From NCBI GenBank assembly GCA_963971285.1, contig OZ020255.1, positions 13,040,931-13,104,930 of the forward strand: DNA of 64,000 nucleotides, given 5' to 3'. This document shows positions 12,001 through 24,241 of the stretch, in pieces. Source of the stretch: Astropecten irregularis (lineage: Eukaryota > Echinodermata > Asteroidea > Paxillosida > Astropectinidae). Under the pieces are notes generated by a model. It had not been told where the DNA came from. It saw only the letters and a list, made by a program, of their open reading frames with translations, and searched no databases. The number at the start of each line of letters is the position of its first letter. The stretch's first letter is position 1. A program made the position numbers and the translations under genes.

Positions 12001-15000
12001 TATGCAAGTCGAATTCAGGCTCGAAAATTCAGATAAATGATCTACACTGAAAATAAAAAGACACGTGTAATTTTGTTTTTCCTGAGTTTGACCCAGAAAT
12101 GAGCAGGCTGATTTCAAAGATCGGGTTCAAAATATAGGATTAGACTGCGTGCTGCCATATTGTAATACACATACAGTGTAGCACGTCATAACGTGATTTA
12201 TAAAACATTGCAGATTTCGCTAAGCAGGGCGACTTCAGGTTCAAAAATTCAGATATATGATCTACACTGAAAATAAAAAGACACGTGTAATTTAGTGTTT
12301 CCTGAATTTGCCCCAGAAATGAACAGGCAGATTTCAAAGATCGTTTCCAAAATAAAGAATTAGACTACGTACTGCCATATATAATACACATACAGTGTAA
12401 ACCGGTATTGCATGATATGTAAAACATGACAGATTTCGCTATGCAGGGCGAATTCAGGCTCGAAAATTCAGATAAATGATCTAGACTGAAAATAAAAAGA
12501 CACGTGTAATTTTGTTTTTCCTGAGTTTGACCCAGAAATGAGCAGGCTGATTTCAAAGATCGTGTTCAGAATATAGGATTGGACAGCGCGCTGTCATATA
12601 TTATACACATACAGTGTAGAACACCATAACATGATATATAAATCATTGCAGATTTCGCTATGCAGGGCGACTTCAGGTTCAAAAATTCAGATATATGATC
12701 TACACTGAAAATAAAAAGACACGTGTAATTTAGTTTTTCCTGAATTTGCCCCAGAAATGAACAGGCAGATTTCAAAGATCGTTTTCAAAATAAAGAATTA
12801 GACTACGTACTGCCATATATAATACACATACAGTGTAAACCGGTATTGCATGATGTGTAAAACATTACAGATTTCGCTATTCAGGGCGAATTCAGCCTCG
12901 AAAATTCAGATAAATGATCTAGACTGAAAATAAAAAGACACGTGTAATTTTGTTTTTCCTGAGCTTGACCCAGAAATGAGCAGGCTGATTTCAAAGATCG
13001 TTTTCAAAATAAAGAATTAGACAACGTACTGCCATATATAATACACATACATTGTAAACCGGTATTGCATGATATGTAAAACATTACAGATTTCGCTATG
13101 CAGGGCGAATTCAGGCTGGACAATTCAGATAAATGATCTACACTGAAAATAAAAAGACACGTGTAATTTTGTTTTTCCTGAGTTTGACCCAGAAATGAGC
13201 AGGCTGATTTCAAAGATCGGGTTCAAAATATAGGATTAGACTGCGTGCTGCCATATTATAATACAAATACAGTGTAGCACGTCATAACGTGACTTATAAA
13301 ACATTGCCGATTTCGCTAAGCAGGGCGACTTCAGGTTCAAAAATTCAGATATATGATCTACACTGAGAATAAAAAGACACGTTTAATTTTGTTTTTCCTG
13401 AATTTTCCCCAGAATTGAGCAGGCAGTTTTCAAAGATCGGGTTCAAAATATAGGATTAGACTGCGTGCTGCCATATTGTAATACACATACAGTGTAGCAC
13501 GTCATAACGTGATTTATAAAACATTGCAGATTTCGCTAAGCAGGGCGACTTCAGGTTAAAAATTCAGATATATGATCTACACTGAAAATAAAAAGACACG
13601 TGTAATTTAGTGTTTCCTGAATTTGCCCCAGAAATGAACAGGCAGATTTCAAAGATCGTTTTCAAAATAAAGAATTAGACTACGTACTGCCATATATAAT
13701 ACACATACAGTGTAAACCGGTATTGCATGATATGTAAAACATGACAGATTTCGCTATGCAGGGCCAATTCAGGCTCGAAAATTCAGATAAATGATCTAGA
13801 CTGAAAATAAAAAGACACGTGTAATTTTGTTTTTCCTGAGTTTGACCCAGAAATGAGCAGGCTAATTTCAAAGATCGTGTTCAAAATATAGGATTGCACA
13901 GCGCGCTGCCATATATAATACACATACAGTGTAGAACGTCATAACATGATATATAAATCATTGCAGATTTCGCTATGCAGGGCGACTTCAGGTTCAAAAA
14001 TTCAGATATATGATCTACACTGAAAATAAAAAGACACGTGTAATTTAGTTTTTCCTGAATTTGCCCCAGAAATGAACAGGCAGATTTCAAAGATCGTTTT
14101 CAAAATAAAGAATTAGACTACGTACTGCCATATATAATACACATACAGTGTAAACCGGTATTGCATGATGTGTAAAACATTACAGATTTCGCTATTCAGG
14201 GCGAATTCAGCCTCGAAAATTCAGATAAATGATCTAGACTGAAAATAAAAAGACACGTGTAATTTTGTTTTTCCTGAGCTTGACCCAGAAATGAGCAGGC
14301 TGATTTCAAAGATCGTTTTCAAAATAAAGAATTAGACAACGTACTGCCATATATAATACACATACATTGTAAACCGGTATTGCATGATATGTAAAACATT
14401 ACAGATTTCGCTATGCAGGGCGAATTCAGGCTGGACAATTCAGATAAATGATCTACACTGAAAATAAAAAGACACGTGTAATTTTGTTTTTCCTGAGTTT
14501 GACCCAGAAATGAGCAGGCTGATTTCAAAGATCGGGTTCAAAATATAGGATTAGACTGCGTGCTGCCATATTATAATACAAATACAGTGTAGCACGTCAT
14601 AACGTGACTTATAAAACATTGCCGATTTCGCTAAGCAGGGCGACTTCAGGTTCAAAAATTCAGATATATGATCTACACTGAGAATAAAAAGACACGTTTA
14701 ATTTTGTTTTTCCTGAATTTTCCCCAGAATTGAGCAGGCAGTTTTCAAAGATCGGGTTCAAAATATAGGATTAGACTGCGTGCTGCCATATTGTAATACA
14801 CATACAGTGTAGCACGTCATAACGTGATTTATAAAACATTGCAGATTTCGCTAAGCAGGGCGACTTCAGGTTAAAAATTCAGATATATGATCTACACTGA
14901 AAATAAAAAGACACGTGTAATTTAGTGTTTCCTGAATTTGCCCCAGAAATGAACAGGCAGATTTCAAAGATCGTTTTCAAAATAAAGAATTAGACTACGT

Positions 15001-17149
15001 ACTGCCATATATAATACACATACAGTGTAAACCGGTATTGCATGATATGTAAAACATGACAGATTTCGCTATGCAGGGCCAATTCAGGCTCGAAAATTCA
15101 GATAAATGATCTAGACTGAAAATAAAAAGACACGTGTAATTTTGTTTTTCCTGAGTTTGACCCAGAAATGAGCAGGCTAATTTCAAAGATCGTGTTCAAA
15201 ATATAGGATTGCACAGCGCGCTGCCATATATAATACACATACAGTGTAGAACGTCATAACATGATATAAATCATTGCAGATTTCGCTATGCAAGTCGAAT
15301 TCAGGCTCGAAAATTCAGATAAATGATCTACACTGAAAATAAAAAGACACGTGTAATTTTGTTTTTCCTGAGTTTGACCCAGAAATGAGCAGGCTGATTT
15401 CAAAGATCGGGTTCAAAATATAGGATTGGACAGCGCGCTGTCATATATAATACACATACAGTGAAAAAACGTCATAACATGATATAAATCATTGCAGATT
15501 TCGCTATGCAGGGCGACTTCAGGTTCAAAAATTCAGATATATGATCTACACTGAAAATAAAAAGACACGTGTAATTTAGTTTTCCTGAATTTGCCCCAGA
15601 AATGAGCAGGCAGATTTCAAAGATCGTGTTCAAAATAAAGAATTAGACTACGTACTGCCATATATAATACACATACAGTGTAAACCGATATTGCATGATA
15701 TGTAAAACATGACAGATTTCGCTATGCAGGGCCAATTCAGGCTCGAAAATTCAGATAAATGATCTAGACTGAAAATAAAAAGACACGTGTAATTTTGTTT
15801 TTCCTGAGTTTGACCCAGAAATGAGCAGGCTAATTTCAAAGATCGTGTTCAAAATATAGGATTGCACAGCGCGCTGTCATATATAATACACATACAGTGT
15901 AGAACGTCATAACATGATATAAATCATTGCAGATTTCGCTATGCAAGTCGAATTCAGGCTCGAAAATTCAGATAAATGATCTACACTGAAAATAAAAAGA
16001 CACGTGTAATTTTGTTTTTCCTGAGTTTGACCCAGAAATGAGCAGGCTGATTTCAAAGATCGGGTTCAAAATATAGGATTAGACTGCGTGCTGCCATATT
16101 GTAATACACATACAGTGTAGCACGTCATAACGTGATTTATAAAACATTGCAGATTTCGCTAAGCAGGGCGACTTCAGGTTCAAAAATTCAGATATATGAT
16201 CTACACTGAAAATAAAAAGACACGTGTAATTTAGTGTTTCCTGAATTTGCCCCAGAAATGAACAGGCAGATTTCAAAGATCGTTTCCAAAATAAAGAATT
16301 AGACTACGTACTGCCATATATAATACACATACAGTGTAAACCGGTATTGCATGATATGTAAAACATGACAGATTTCGCTATGCAGGGCCAATTCAGGCTC
16401 GAAAATTCAGATAAATGATCTAGACTGAAAATAAAAAGACACGTGTAATTTTGTTTTACCTGAGTTTGACCCAGAAATGAGCAGGCTAATTTCAAAGATC
16501 GTGTTCAAAATATAGGATTGCACAGCGCGCTGCCATATATAATACACATACAGTGTAGAACGTCATAACATGATATAAATCATTGCAGATTTCGCTATGG
16601 AAGTCGAATTCAGGCTCGAAAATTCAGATAAATGATCTACACTGAAAATAAAAAGACACGTGTAATTTTGTTTTTCCTGAGTTTGACCCAGAAATGAGCA
16701 GGCTGATTTCAAAGATCGGGTTCAAAATATAGAATTGGACAGCGCGCTGTCATATATAATACACATACAGTGTAGAACGTCATAACATGATATAAATCAT
16801 TGCAGATTTCGCTATGCAGGGCGACTTCAGGTTCAAAAATTCAGATATATGATCTACACTGAAAATAAAAAGACACGTGTAATTTAGTTTTCCTGAATTT
16901 GCCCCAGAAATGAGCAGGCAGATTTCAAAGATCGTGTTCAAAATAAAGAATTAGACTACGTACTGCCATATATAATACACATACAGTGTAAACCGATTTT
17001 GCATGATATGTAAAACATGACAGATTTCGCTATGCAGGGCCAATTCAGGCTCGAAAATTCAGATAAATGATCTAGACTGAAAATAAAAAGACACGTGTAA
17101 TTTTGTTTTTCCTGAGTTTGACCCAGAAATGAGCAGGCTAATTTCAAAG
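6005..17149. repeat. S-free satellite with shuffled modules and about 1.97-kb HOR
   Basis: About 51 monomers, no S and no unique sequence. Diagnostic monomers recur at fixed offsets: a C monomer begins near 7,772, 9,738, 11,709, 13,680, 14,995 and 15,648 (spacings about 1966, 1971, 1971, 1315 and 653 bp, i.e. 9, 9, 9, 6 and 3 monomers). A C variant with CTGGACAATTCAG recurs near 6,443, 9,067, 11,033, 13,004 and 14,319. Three-monomer modules are reused in different orders: D-C-C', C-B-B, and C plus two D-like monomers of which the second has GTGAAAAAACGTC. This is typical of unequal exchange within a higher-order repeat. Confidence 0.85.
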
Positions 17150-18024
17150 ATCGTGTTCAAAATATAGGATTGCACAGCGCGCTGTCATATATAATACACA
17201 TACAGTGTAGAACGTCATAACATGATATAAATCATTGCAGATTTCGCTATGCAAGTCGAATTCAGGCTCGAAAATTCAGATAAATGATCTACACTGAAAA
17301 TAAAAAGACACGTGTAATTTTGTTTTTCCTGAGTTTGACCCAGAAATGAGCAGGCTGATTTCAAAGATCGGGTTCAAAATATAGGATTAGACTGCGTGCT
17401 GCCATATTATAATACACATACAGTGTAGCAAGTCATAACGTGATTTATAAAACATTGCAGATTTCGCTAAGCAGGGCGACTTCAGGTTCAAAAATTCAGA
17501 TATATGATCTACACTGAAAATAAAAAGACACGTGTAATTTAGTTTTTCCTGAATTTTCCCCAGAAATGAGCAGGCAGTTTTCAAAGATCGTGTTCTAAAA
17601 ATAGGATTGGACAGCGCGCTGTCATATATCATACAAATACAGTGTAGCAAGTCGTAACGTGATTTATAAATCATTGCAGATTTCGCTATGCAGGGCGAAT
17701 TCAGGCTCGAAAATTCAGATAAATGATCTAGACTGAAAATAAAAAGACACGTGTAATTTAGTTTTACCTGAATTTGCCCCAGAAATGAACAGGCAGATTT
17801 CAAAGATCGCGTTCAAAATAAAGAAATAGACTACGTACTGCCATATATAATACACGTACAGTGTAAACCGGTATTGCATGATATGTAAAACATTACAGAT
17901 TTCGCTATGCAGGGCGAATTCAGGCTCAAAAATTCAGATAAATGATCCAGACTGAAAATAAAAAGACACGTGTAATTTTGTTTTTCCTGAGTTTGACCCA
18001 GAAATGAGCAGGCTGATTTCAAAG
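17150..18024. repeat. 875-bp four-monomer unit, copy 1
   Basis: Four monomers (D, B, an A/D mosaic with CATATATCATACAAATAC, and C) repeated at once with an 875-bp offset. In the B monomer the usual minus-strand stop is lost, so two monomers read as one 138-codon open frame at 17,387-17,803. I regard that frame as incidental. Confidence 0.85.
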
Positions 18025-18899
18025 ATCGTGTTCAGAATATAGGATTGCACAGGGCGCTGTCATATATAATACACATACAGTGTAGAACGTCATAACATGA
18101 TATAAATCATTGCAGATTTCGCTATGCAAGTCGAATTCAGGCTCGAAAATTCAGATAAATGATCTACACTGAAAATAAAAAGACACGTGTAATTTTGTTT
18201 TTCCTGAGTTTGACCCAGAAATGAGCAGGCTGATTTCAAAGATCGGGTTCAAAATATAGGATTAGACTGCGTGCTGCCATATTATAATACACATACAGTG
18301 TAGCAAGTCATAACGTGATTTATAAAACATTGCAGATTTCGCTAAGCAGGGCGACTTCAGGTTCAAAAATTCAGATATATGATCTACACTGAAAATAAAA
18401 AGACACGTGTAATTTAGTTTTTCCTGAATTTTCCCCAGAAATGAGCAGGCAGTTTTCAAAGATCGTGTTCTAAAAATAGGATTGGACAGCGCGCTGTCAT
18501 ATATCATACAAATACAGTGTAGCAAGTCGTAACGTGATTTATAAATCATTGCAGATTTCGCTATGCAGGGCGAATTCAGGCTCGAAAATTCAGATAAATG
18601 ATCTAGACTGAAAATAAAAAGACACGTGTAATTTAGTTTTACCTGAATTTGCCCCAGAAATGAACAGGCAGATTTCAAAGATCGCGTTCAAAATAAAGAA
18701 ATAGACTACGTACTGCCATATATAATACACGTACAGTGTAAACCGGTATTGCATGATATGTAAAACATTACAGATTTCGCTATGCAGGGCGAATTCAGGC
18801 TCAAAAATTCAGATAAATGATCTACACTGAAAAAAAAAAGACACGTGTAATTTTGTTTTTCCTGAGTTTGACCCAGAAATGAGCAGGCTGATTTCAAAG
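18025..18899. repeat. 875-bp four-monomer unit, copy 2
   Basis: Near-identical tandem copy of the preceding 875 bp. Differences include GCACAGGGCGCTGTC in its first monomer in place of GCACAGCGCGCTGTC, which lies in copy 1, and an A-run (CTGAAAAAAAAAAGAC) near 18,828. Confidence 0.85.
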
Positions 18900-19998
18900 A
18901 TCGTGTTCAGAATATAGGATTGCACAGCGCGCTGTCATATATTATACACATTCAGTGTAGAACACCATAACATGATATATAAATCATTGCAGATTTCGCT
19001 ATGCAGGGCGACTTCAGGTTCAAAAATTCAGATATATGATCTACACTGAAAATAAAAAGACACGTGTAATTTAGTTTTTCCTGAATTTGCCCCAGAAATG
19101 AACAGGCAGATTTCAAAGATCGTTTTCAAAATAAAGAATTAGACTACGTACTGCCATATATAATACACATACAGTGTAAACCGGTATTGCATGATATGTA
19201 AAACATTACAGATTTCGCTATGCAAGTCGAATTCAGGCTCGAAAATTCAGATTAATGATCTAGACTGAAAATAAAAAGACACGTGTAATTTTGTTTTTCC
19301 TGAGCTTGACCCAGAAATGAGCAGGCTGATTTCAAAGATCGGGTTAAAATTATATAGGATTAGACTGCGTGCTGCCATATTATAATACAAATACAGTGTA
19401 GCACGTCATAACGTGATTTATAAAACATTGCCGATTTCGCTAAGCAGGGCGACTTCAGGTTCAAAAATTCAGATATATGATCTACACTGAGAATAAAAAG
19501 ACATGTGTAATTTTGTTTTTCCTGAATTTTCCCCAGAAATGAGCAGGCAGTTTTCAAAGATCGGGTTCAAAATATAGGATTAGACTGCGTGCTGCCATAT
19601 TGTAATACACATACAGTGTAGCACGTCATAACGTGAATTATAAAACATTGCAGATTTCGCTAAGCAGGGCGACTTCAGGTTCAAAAATTCAGATATATGA
19701 TCTACACTGAAAATAAAAAGACACGTGTAATTTAGTTTTTCCTGAATTAGCCCCAGAAATGAACAGGCAGATTTCAAAGATCGTTTTCAAAATAAAGAAT
19801 TAGACTACGTTCTGCCATATATAATACACATACAGTATAAACCGGTATTGCATGATATGTAAAACATTACAGATTTCGCTATGCAGGGCGAATTCAGGCT
19901 CGAAAATTCAGATAAATGATCTAGACTGAACATAAAAAGACACGTGTAATTTTGTTTTTCCTGAGTTTGACCTAGAAATGAGCAGGCAGATTTCAAAG
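18900..19998. repeat. Satellite, end of S-free stretch (D-C-B-B-C)
   Basis: Five monomers ending with the C monomer that precedes S copy 5. The S-free stretch from 5,315 to here is 14,684 bp, or 67 monomers, against 3-12 between S copies elsewhere. Confidence 0.85.
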
Positions 19999-20368
19999 AA
20001 ATCGTAACGCGCTTTAGCAATGAGCCCGTGTAGAAAACATATTACGAAGGCTGGGAACATGACCATATGTCACTGACTATGCCAGACGACTGGCTCATGC
20101 CACGCTTATAGGCAAACCCGTAGAACCTGCGTGGACAAAAATGAATTGTGACATGAAATGGTCTTTGATTATGTTTGTCATAGTCAGCAATATACGGTCT
20201 AGTTCCCACCTTCGTGCATATGTTTGTGCAAGGGCCACTTTCTAAAGTGCATGGGGATTTTTTTTAGTGCACGAAGGTGCAGACCACTAAATAATTTCCC
20301 ATATCGACTCTCATGCAAAATGTTCCGTTAAAAGTAATAACAAAATACTCAGAAGTTTCTGAGGCAAT
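19999..20368. repeat. S segment copy 5
   Basis: Full copy, first S after the long S-free stretch and of the same subtype as copy 4 (CTTTAGCAATG, CAATGAGAAATG). Both arms of the 12-bp inverted repeat are intact. Confidence 0.92.
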
Positions 20369-21707
20369 GAGAAATGAGCAGGCAGATTTCAATGATTGTG
20401 TTCAAAATATAGGATTGGAAAGCGCGCTGTCATATATAATACACATACAGTGTAGAACGTCATAACGTGATTAATAAAACATTGCAGATTTCGCTAAGCA
20501 GGGCGAATTCAGGCTCAAAAATTCAGATATATGATCTACACAGAAAATAAAAAGACACGTGTAATTTAGTTTTTCCTGAATTTTCCCCAGAAATGAACAG
20601 GCAGATTTCAAAGATCGTTTTCAAAATAAAGAATTAGACTACGTACTGCCATATATAATACACATACAGTGTAAACCGGTATTGCATGATGTGTAAAACT
20701 TTACAGAGTTCGCTATGCAGGGCGAATTCAGGCTCGAAAATTCAGATAAATGATCTAGACTGAAAATAAAAAGACACGTGTAATTTTGTTTTTCCTGAGT
20801 TTGACCCAGAAATGAGCAGGCTAATTTCAAAGATCGTGTTCAAAATAGAGGATTGGACAGCGCGCTGTCATATATAATACACATACAGTGTAGAACGTCA
20901 TAACATGATATAAATCATTGCAGATTTCGCTATGCAAGTCGAATTCAGGCTCGAAAATTCAGATAAATGATCTACACTGAAAATAAAAAGACACGTGTAA
21001 TTTTGTTTTTCCTGAATTTTCCCCAGAAATGAGCAGGCAGTTTTCAAAGATCGTGTTCAAAAAATAGGATTGGACAGCGCGCTGTCATATATCATACAAA
21101 TACAGTGTAGCAAGTCGTAACGTGATTTATAAATCATTGCAGATTTCGCTATGCAGGGCGAATTCAGGCTCGAAAATTCAGATAAATGATCTAGACTGAA
21201 AATAAAAAGACACGTGTAATTTTGTTTTTCCTGAGCTTGACCCAGAAATGAGCAGGCTGATTTCAAAGATCGGGTTCAAAATATAGGATTAGACTGCGTG
21301 CTGCCATATTATAATACAAATACAGTGTAGCACGTCATAACGTGATTTATAAAACATTGCCGATTTCGCTAAGCAGGGCGACTTCAGGTTCAAAAATTCA
21401 GATATATGATCTACACTGAGAATAAAAAGACACGTGTAATTTTGTTTTTCCTGAATTTTCCCCAGAAATGAGCAGGCAGTTTTCAAAGATCGGGTTCAAA
21501 ATATAGGATTAGACTGCGTGCTGCCATATATAATACACATACAGTGTAAACCGGTATTGCATGATATGTAAAACATTACAGATTTCGCTATGCAGGGCGA
21601 ATTCAGGATCGAAAATTCAGATAAATGATCTAGACTGAACATAAAAAGACACGTGTAATTTTGTTTTTCCTGAGTTTGACCTAGAAATGAGCAGGCAGAT
21701 TTCAAAG
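20369..21707. repeat. Satellite block, 6 monomers (A-C-D-A/D-B-C)
   Basis: Six monomers. The first A has GGAAAGCGCGCTGTC, with one pair of the palindrome lost. The last monomer is a B-to-C chimera: it opens with the B-type GACTGCGTGCTGCC and continues as C (AAACCGGTATTGC). Confidence 0.87.
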
Positions 21708-22077
21708 AAATCGTAACGCGCTTTAGCAGTGAGCCCGTGTAGAAAACATATTACGAAGGCTGGGAACATGACTATATGTCACTGACTATGCCAGACGACT
21801 GGCTCATGCCACGCTTATAGGCAAACCCGTAGAACCTGCGTGGACAAAAATGAATTGTGACATGAAATGGTCTTTGATTATGTTTGTCATAGTCAGCAAT
21901 ATACGGTCTAGTTCCCACCTTCGTGCATATGTTTGTGCAAGGGCCACTTTCTAAAGTGCATGGGGATTTTTTTTAGTGCACGAAGGTGCAGACCACTTAA
22001 TAATTTCCCATATCGACTCTCATGCAAAATGTTCCGTTAAAAGTAATAACAAAATACTCAGAAGTTTCTGAGGCAAT
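21708..22077. repeat. S segment copy 6
   Basis: Full copy with private changes AGCAGTGAGCC, GACTATATGTC and CCACTTAATAA. The first disrupts one base of the ATGAGCC arm. The CCACTTAATAA change is shared with copy 10. Confidence 0.92.
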
Positions 22078-23350
22078 GAGAAATGATCAGGCAGATTTCA
22101 ATGATCGTGTTCAAAATATAGGATTGGACAGCGCGCTGTCATATATAATACACATACAGTGTAGTTCGTCATAACGTGATTTATAAAACATTGCAGATTT
22201 CGCTAAGCAGGGCGAATTCAGGCTCAAAATTTCAGATATATGATCTAGACTGAAAATAAAAAGACACGTGTAATTTTGTTTTTCCTGAGCTTGACCCAGA
22301 AATGAACGGGCAGATTTCAAAGATCGTTTTCAAAATAAAGAATTAGACAACGTACTGCCATATATAATACACATACAGTGTAAACCGGTATTGCATGATA
22401 TGCAAAACATTACAGATTTCGCTATCCAGGGCGAATTCAGGCTCGAAAATTCAGATAAATGATCTAGACTGAAAATAAAAAGACACGTGTAATTTTGTTT
22501 TTCCTGAGTTTGACCCAGAAATGAGCAGGCTAATTTCAAAGATCGTGTTCAAAATATAGGATTGGACAGCGCGCTGTCATATATAATACACATACAGTGT
22601 AGAACGTCATAACATGATATAAATCATTGCAGATTTCGCTATGCAAGTCGAATTCAGGCTCGAAAATTCAGATAAATGATATACACTGAAAATAAAAAGA
22701 CACGTGTAATTTTGTTTTTCCTGAGTTTGACCCAGACATGAGCAGGCTGATTTCAAAGATCGGGTTCAAAATATAGGATTAGACTGCATGCTGCCATATT
22801 ATAATACAAATACAGTGTAGCACGTCATAACGTGATTTATAAAACATTGCCGATTTCGCTAAGCAGGGCGACTTCAGGTTCAAAAATTCAGATATATGAT
22901 CTACACTGAAAATAAAAAGACACGTGTAATTTAGTGTTTCCTGAATTTGCCCCAGAAATGAACAGGCAGATTTCAAAGATCGTTTTCAAAATAAAGAATT
23001 AGACTACGTACTGCCATATATAATACACGTACAGTGTAAACCGGTATTGCATGATATGTAAAACATTACAGATTTCGCTATGCAGGGCGAATTCAGGCTC
23101 AAAAATTCAGATAAATGATCCAGACTGAAAATAAAAAGACACGTGTAATTTTGTTTTTCCTGAGTTTGAACCAGAAATGAGCAGGCTTATTTCAAAGATC
23201 GTGTTCAGAATATAGGATTGGACAGCGCGCTGTCATATATTATACACATACAGTGTAGAACACTATAACATGATATATAAATCATTGCAGATTTCACTAT
23301 GCAGGGCGACTTCAGGTTCAAAAATTCAGATATATGATCTACACTGAAAA
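22078..23350. repeat. Satellite block, 5 monomers plus a truncated D
   Basis: A, C, D, B, C, then a D monomer cut off after CTACACTGAAAA, where it joins directly to the middle of an S segment. The join shares only a few A/G bases with the sequence normally found there, so it looks like a deletion by microhomology or illegitimate exchange. Confidence 0.85.
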
Positions 23351-23487
23351 GGGCCACTTTCTAAAGTGCATGGGGATTTTTTTTAGTGCACGAAGGTGCA
23401 GACCACTAAATAATTTCCCATATCGACTCTCATGCAAAATGTTCCGTTAAAAGTAATAACAAAATACTCAGAAGTTTCTGAGGCAAT
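23351..23487. repeat. S segment copy 7, left 233 bp missing
   Basis: Only the right 137 bp of S remain, beginning GGGCCACTTTCTAAAG. The left arm of the 12-bp inverted repeat is lost and the right arm stays, so this copy cannot form the long stem. The terminal hairpin is kept. Confidence 0.9.
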
Positions 23488-24104
23488 GAGAAATGAGCAG
23501 GCAGATTTCAATGATTGTGTTCAAAATATAGGATTGGACAGCGCGCTGTCATATATAATACACATACAGTGTAGAACGTCATAACGTGATTAATAAAACA
23601 TTGCAGATTTCGCTAAGCAGGGCGAATTCAGGCTCAAAAATTCAGATATATGATCTACACTGAAAATAAAAAGACACGTGTAATTTAGTGTTTCCTGAAT
23701 TTGCCCCAGAAATGAACAGGCAGATTTCAAAGATCGTTTTCAAAATAAAGAATTAGACTACGTACTGCCATATATAATACACGTACAGTGTAAACCGGTA
23801 TTGCATGATATGTAAAACATTACAGATTTCGCTATGCAGGGCGAATTCAGGCTCAAAAATTCAGATAAATGATCCAGACTGAAAATAAAAAGACACGTGT
23901 AATTTTGTTTTTCCTGAGTTTGAACCAGAAATGAGCAGGCTTATTTCAAAGATCGTGTTCAGAATATAGGATTGGACAGCGCGCTGTCATATATTATACA
24001 CATACAGTGTAGAACACTATAACATGATATATAAATCATTGCAGATTTCACTATGCAGGGCGACTTCAGGTTCAAAAATTCAGATATATGATCTACACTG
24101 AAAA
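23488..24104. repeat. Satellite block (A-C-truncated D) of the 754-bp duplication
   Basis: Two whole monomers and a truncated D ending at the same CTGAAAA/GGGCC join as the block before. Together with S copy 7 it forms a 754-bp unit (23,351-24,104) whose broken junction recurs at exactly this spacing. Confidence 0.85.
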
Positions 24105-24241
24105 GGGCCACTTTCTAAAGTGCATGGGGATTTTTTTTAGTGCACGAAGGTGCAGACCACTAAATAATTTCCCATATCGACTCTCATGCAAAATGTTCCG
24201 TTAAAAGTAATAACAAAATACTCAGAAGTTTCTGAGGCAAT
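24105..24241. repeat. S segment copy 8, left 233 bp missing
   Basis: Second copy of the truncated S, 754 bp after the first and with the same breakpoint. The deletion therefore arose once and was then duplicated in tandem. Confidence 0.9.

Noticed and set aside
17387-18678. Open frames of 138 codons (also 146 codons at 53,135, 55,896, 61,155 and 62,864) as genes
   Set aside because: Each is two adjacent monomers read through because the single separating stop is changed near an A-run. They are not independent coding units.
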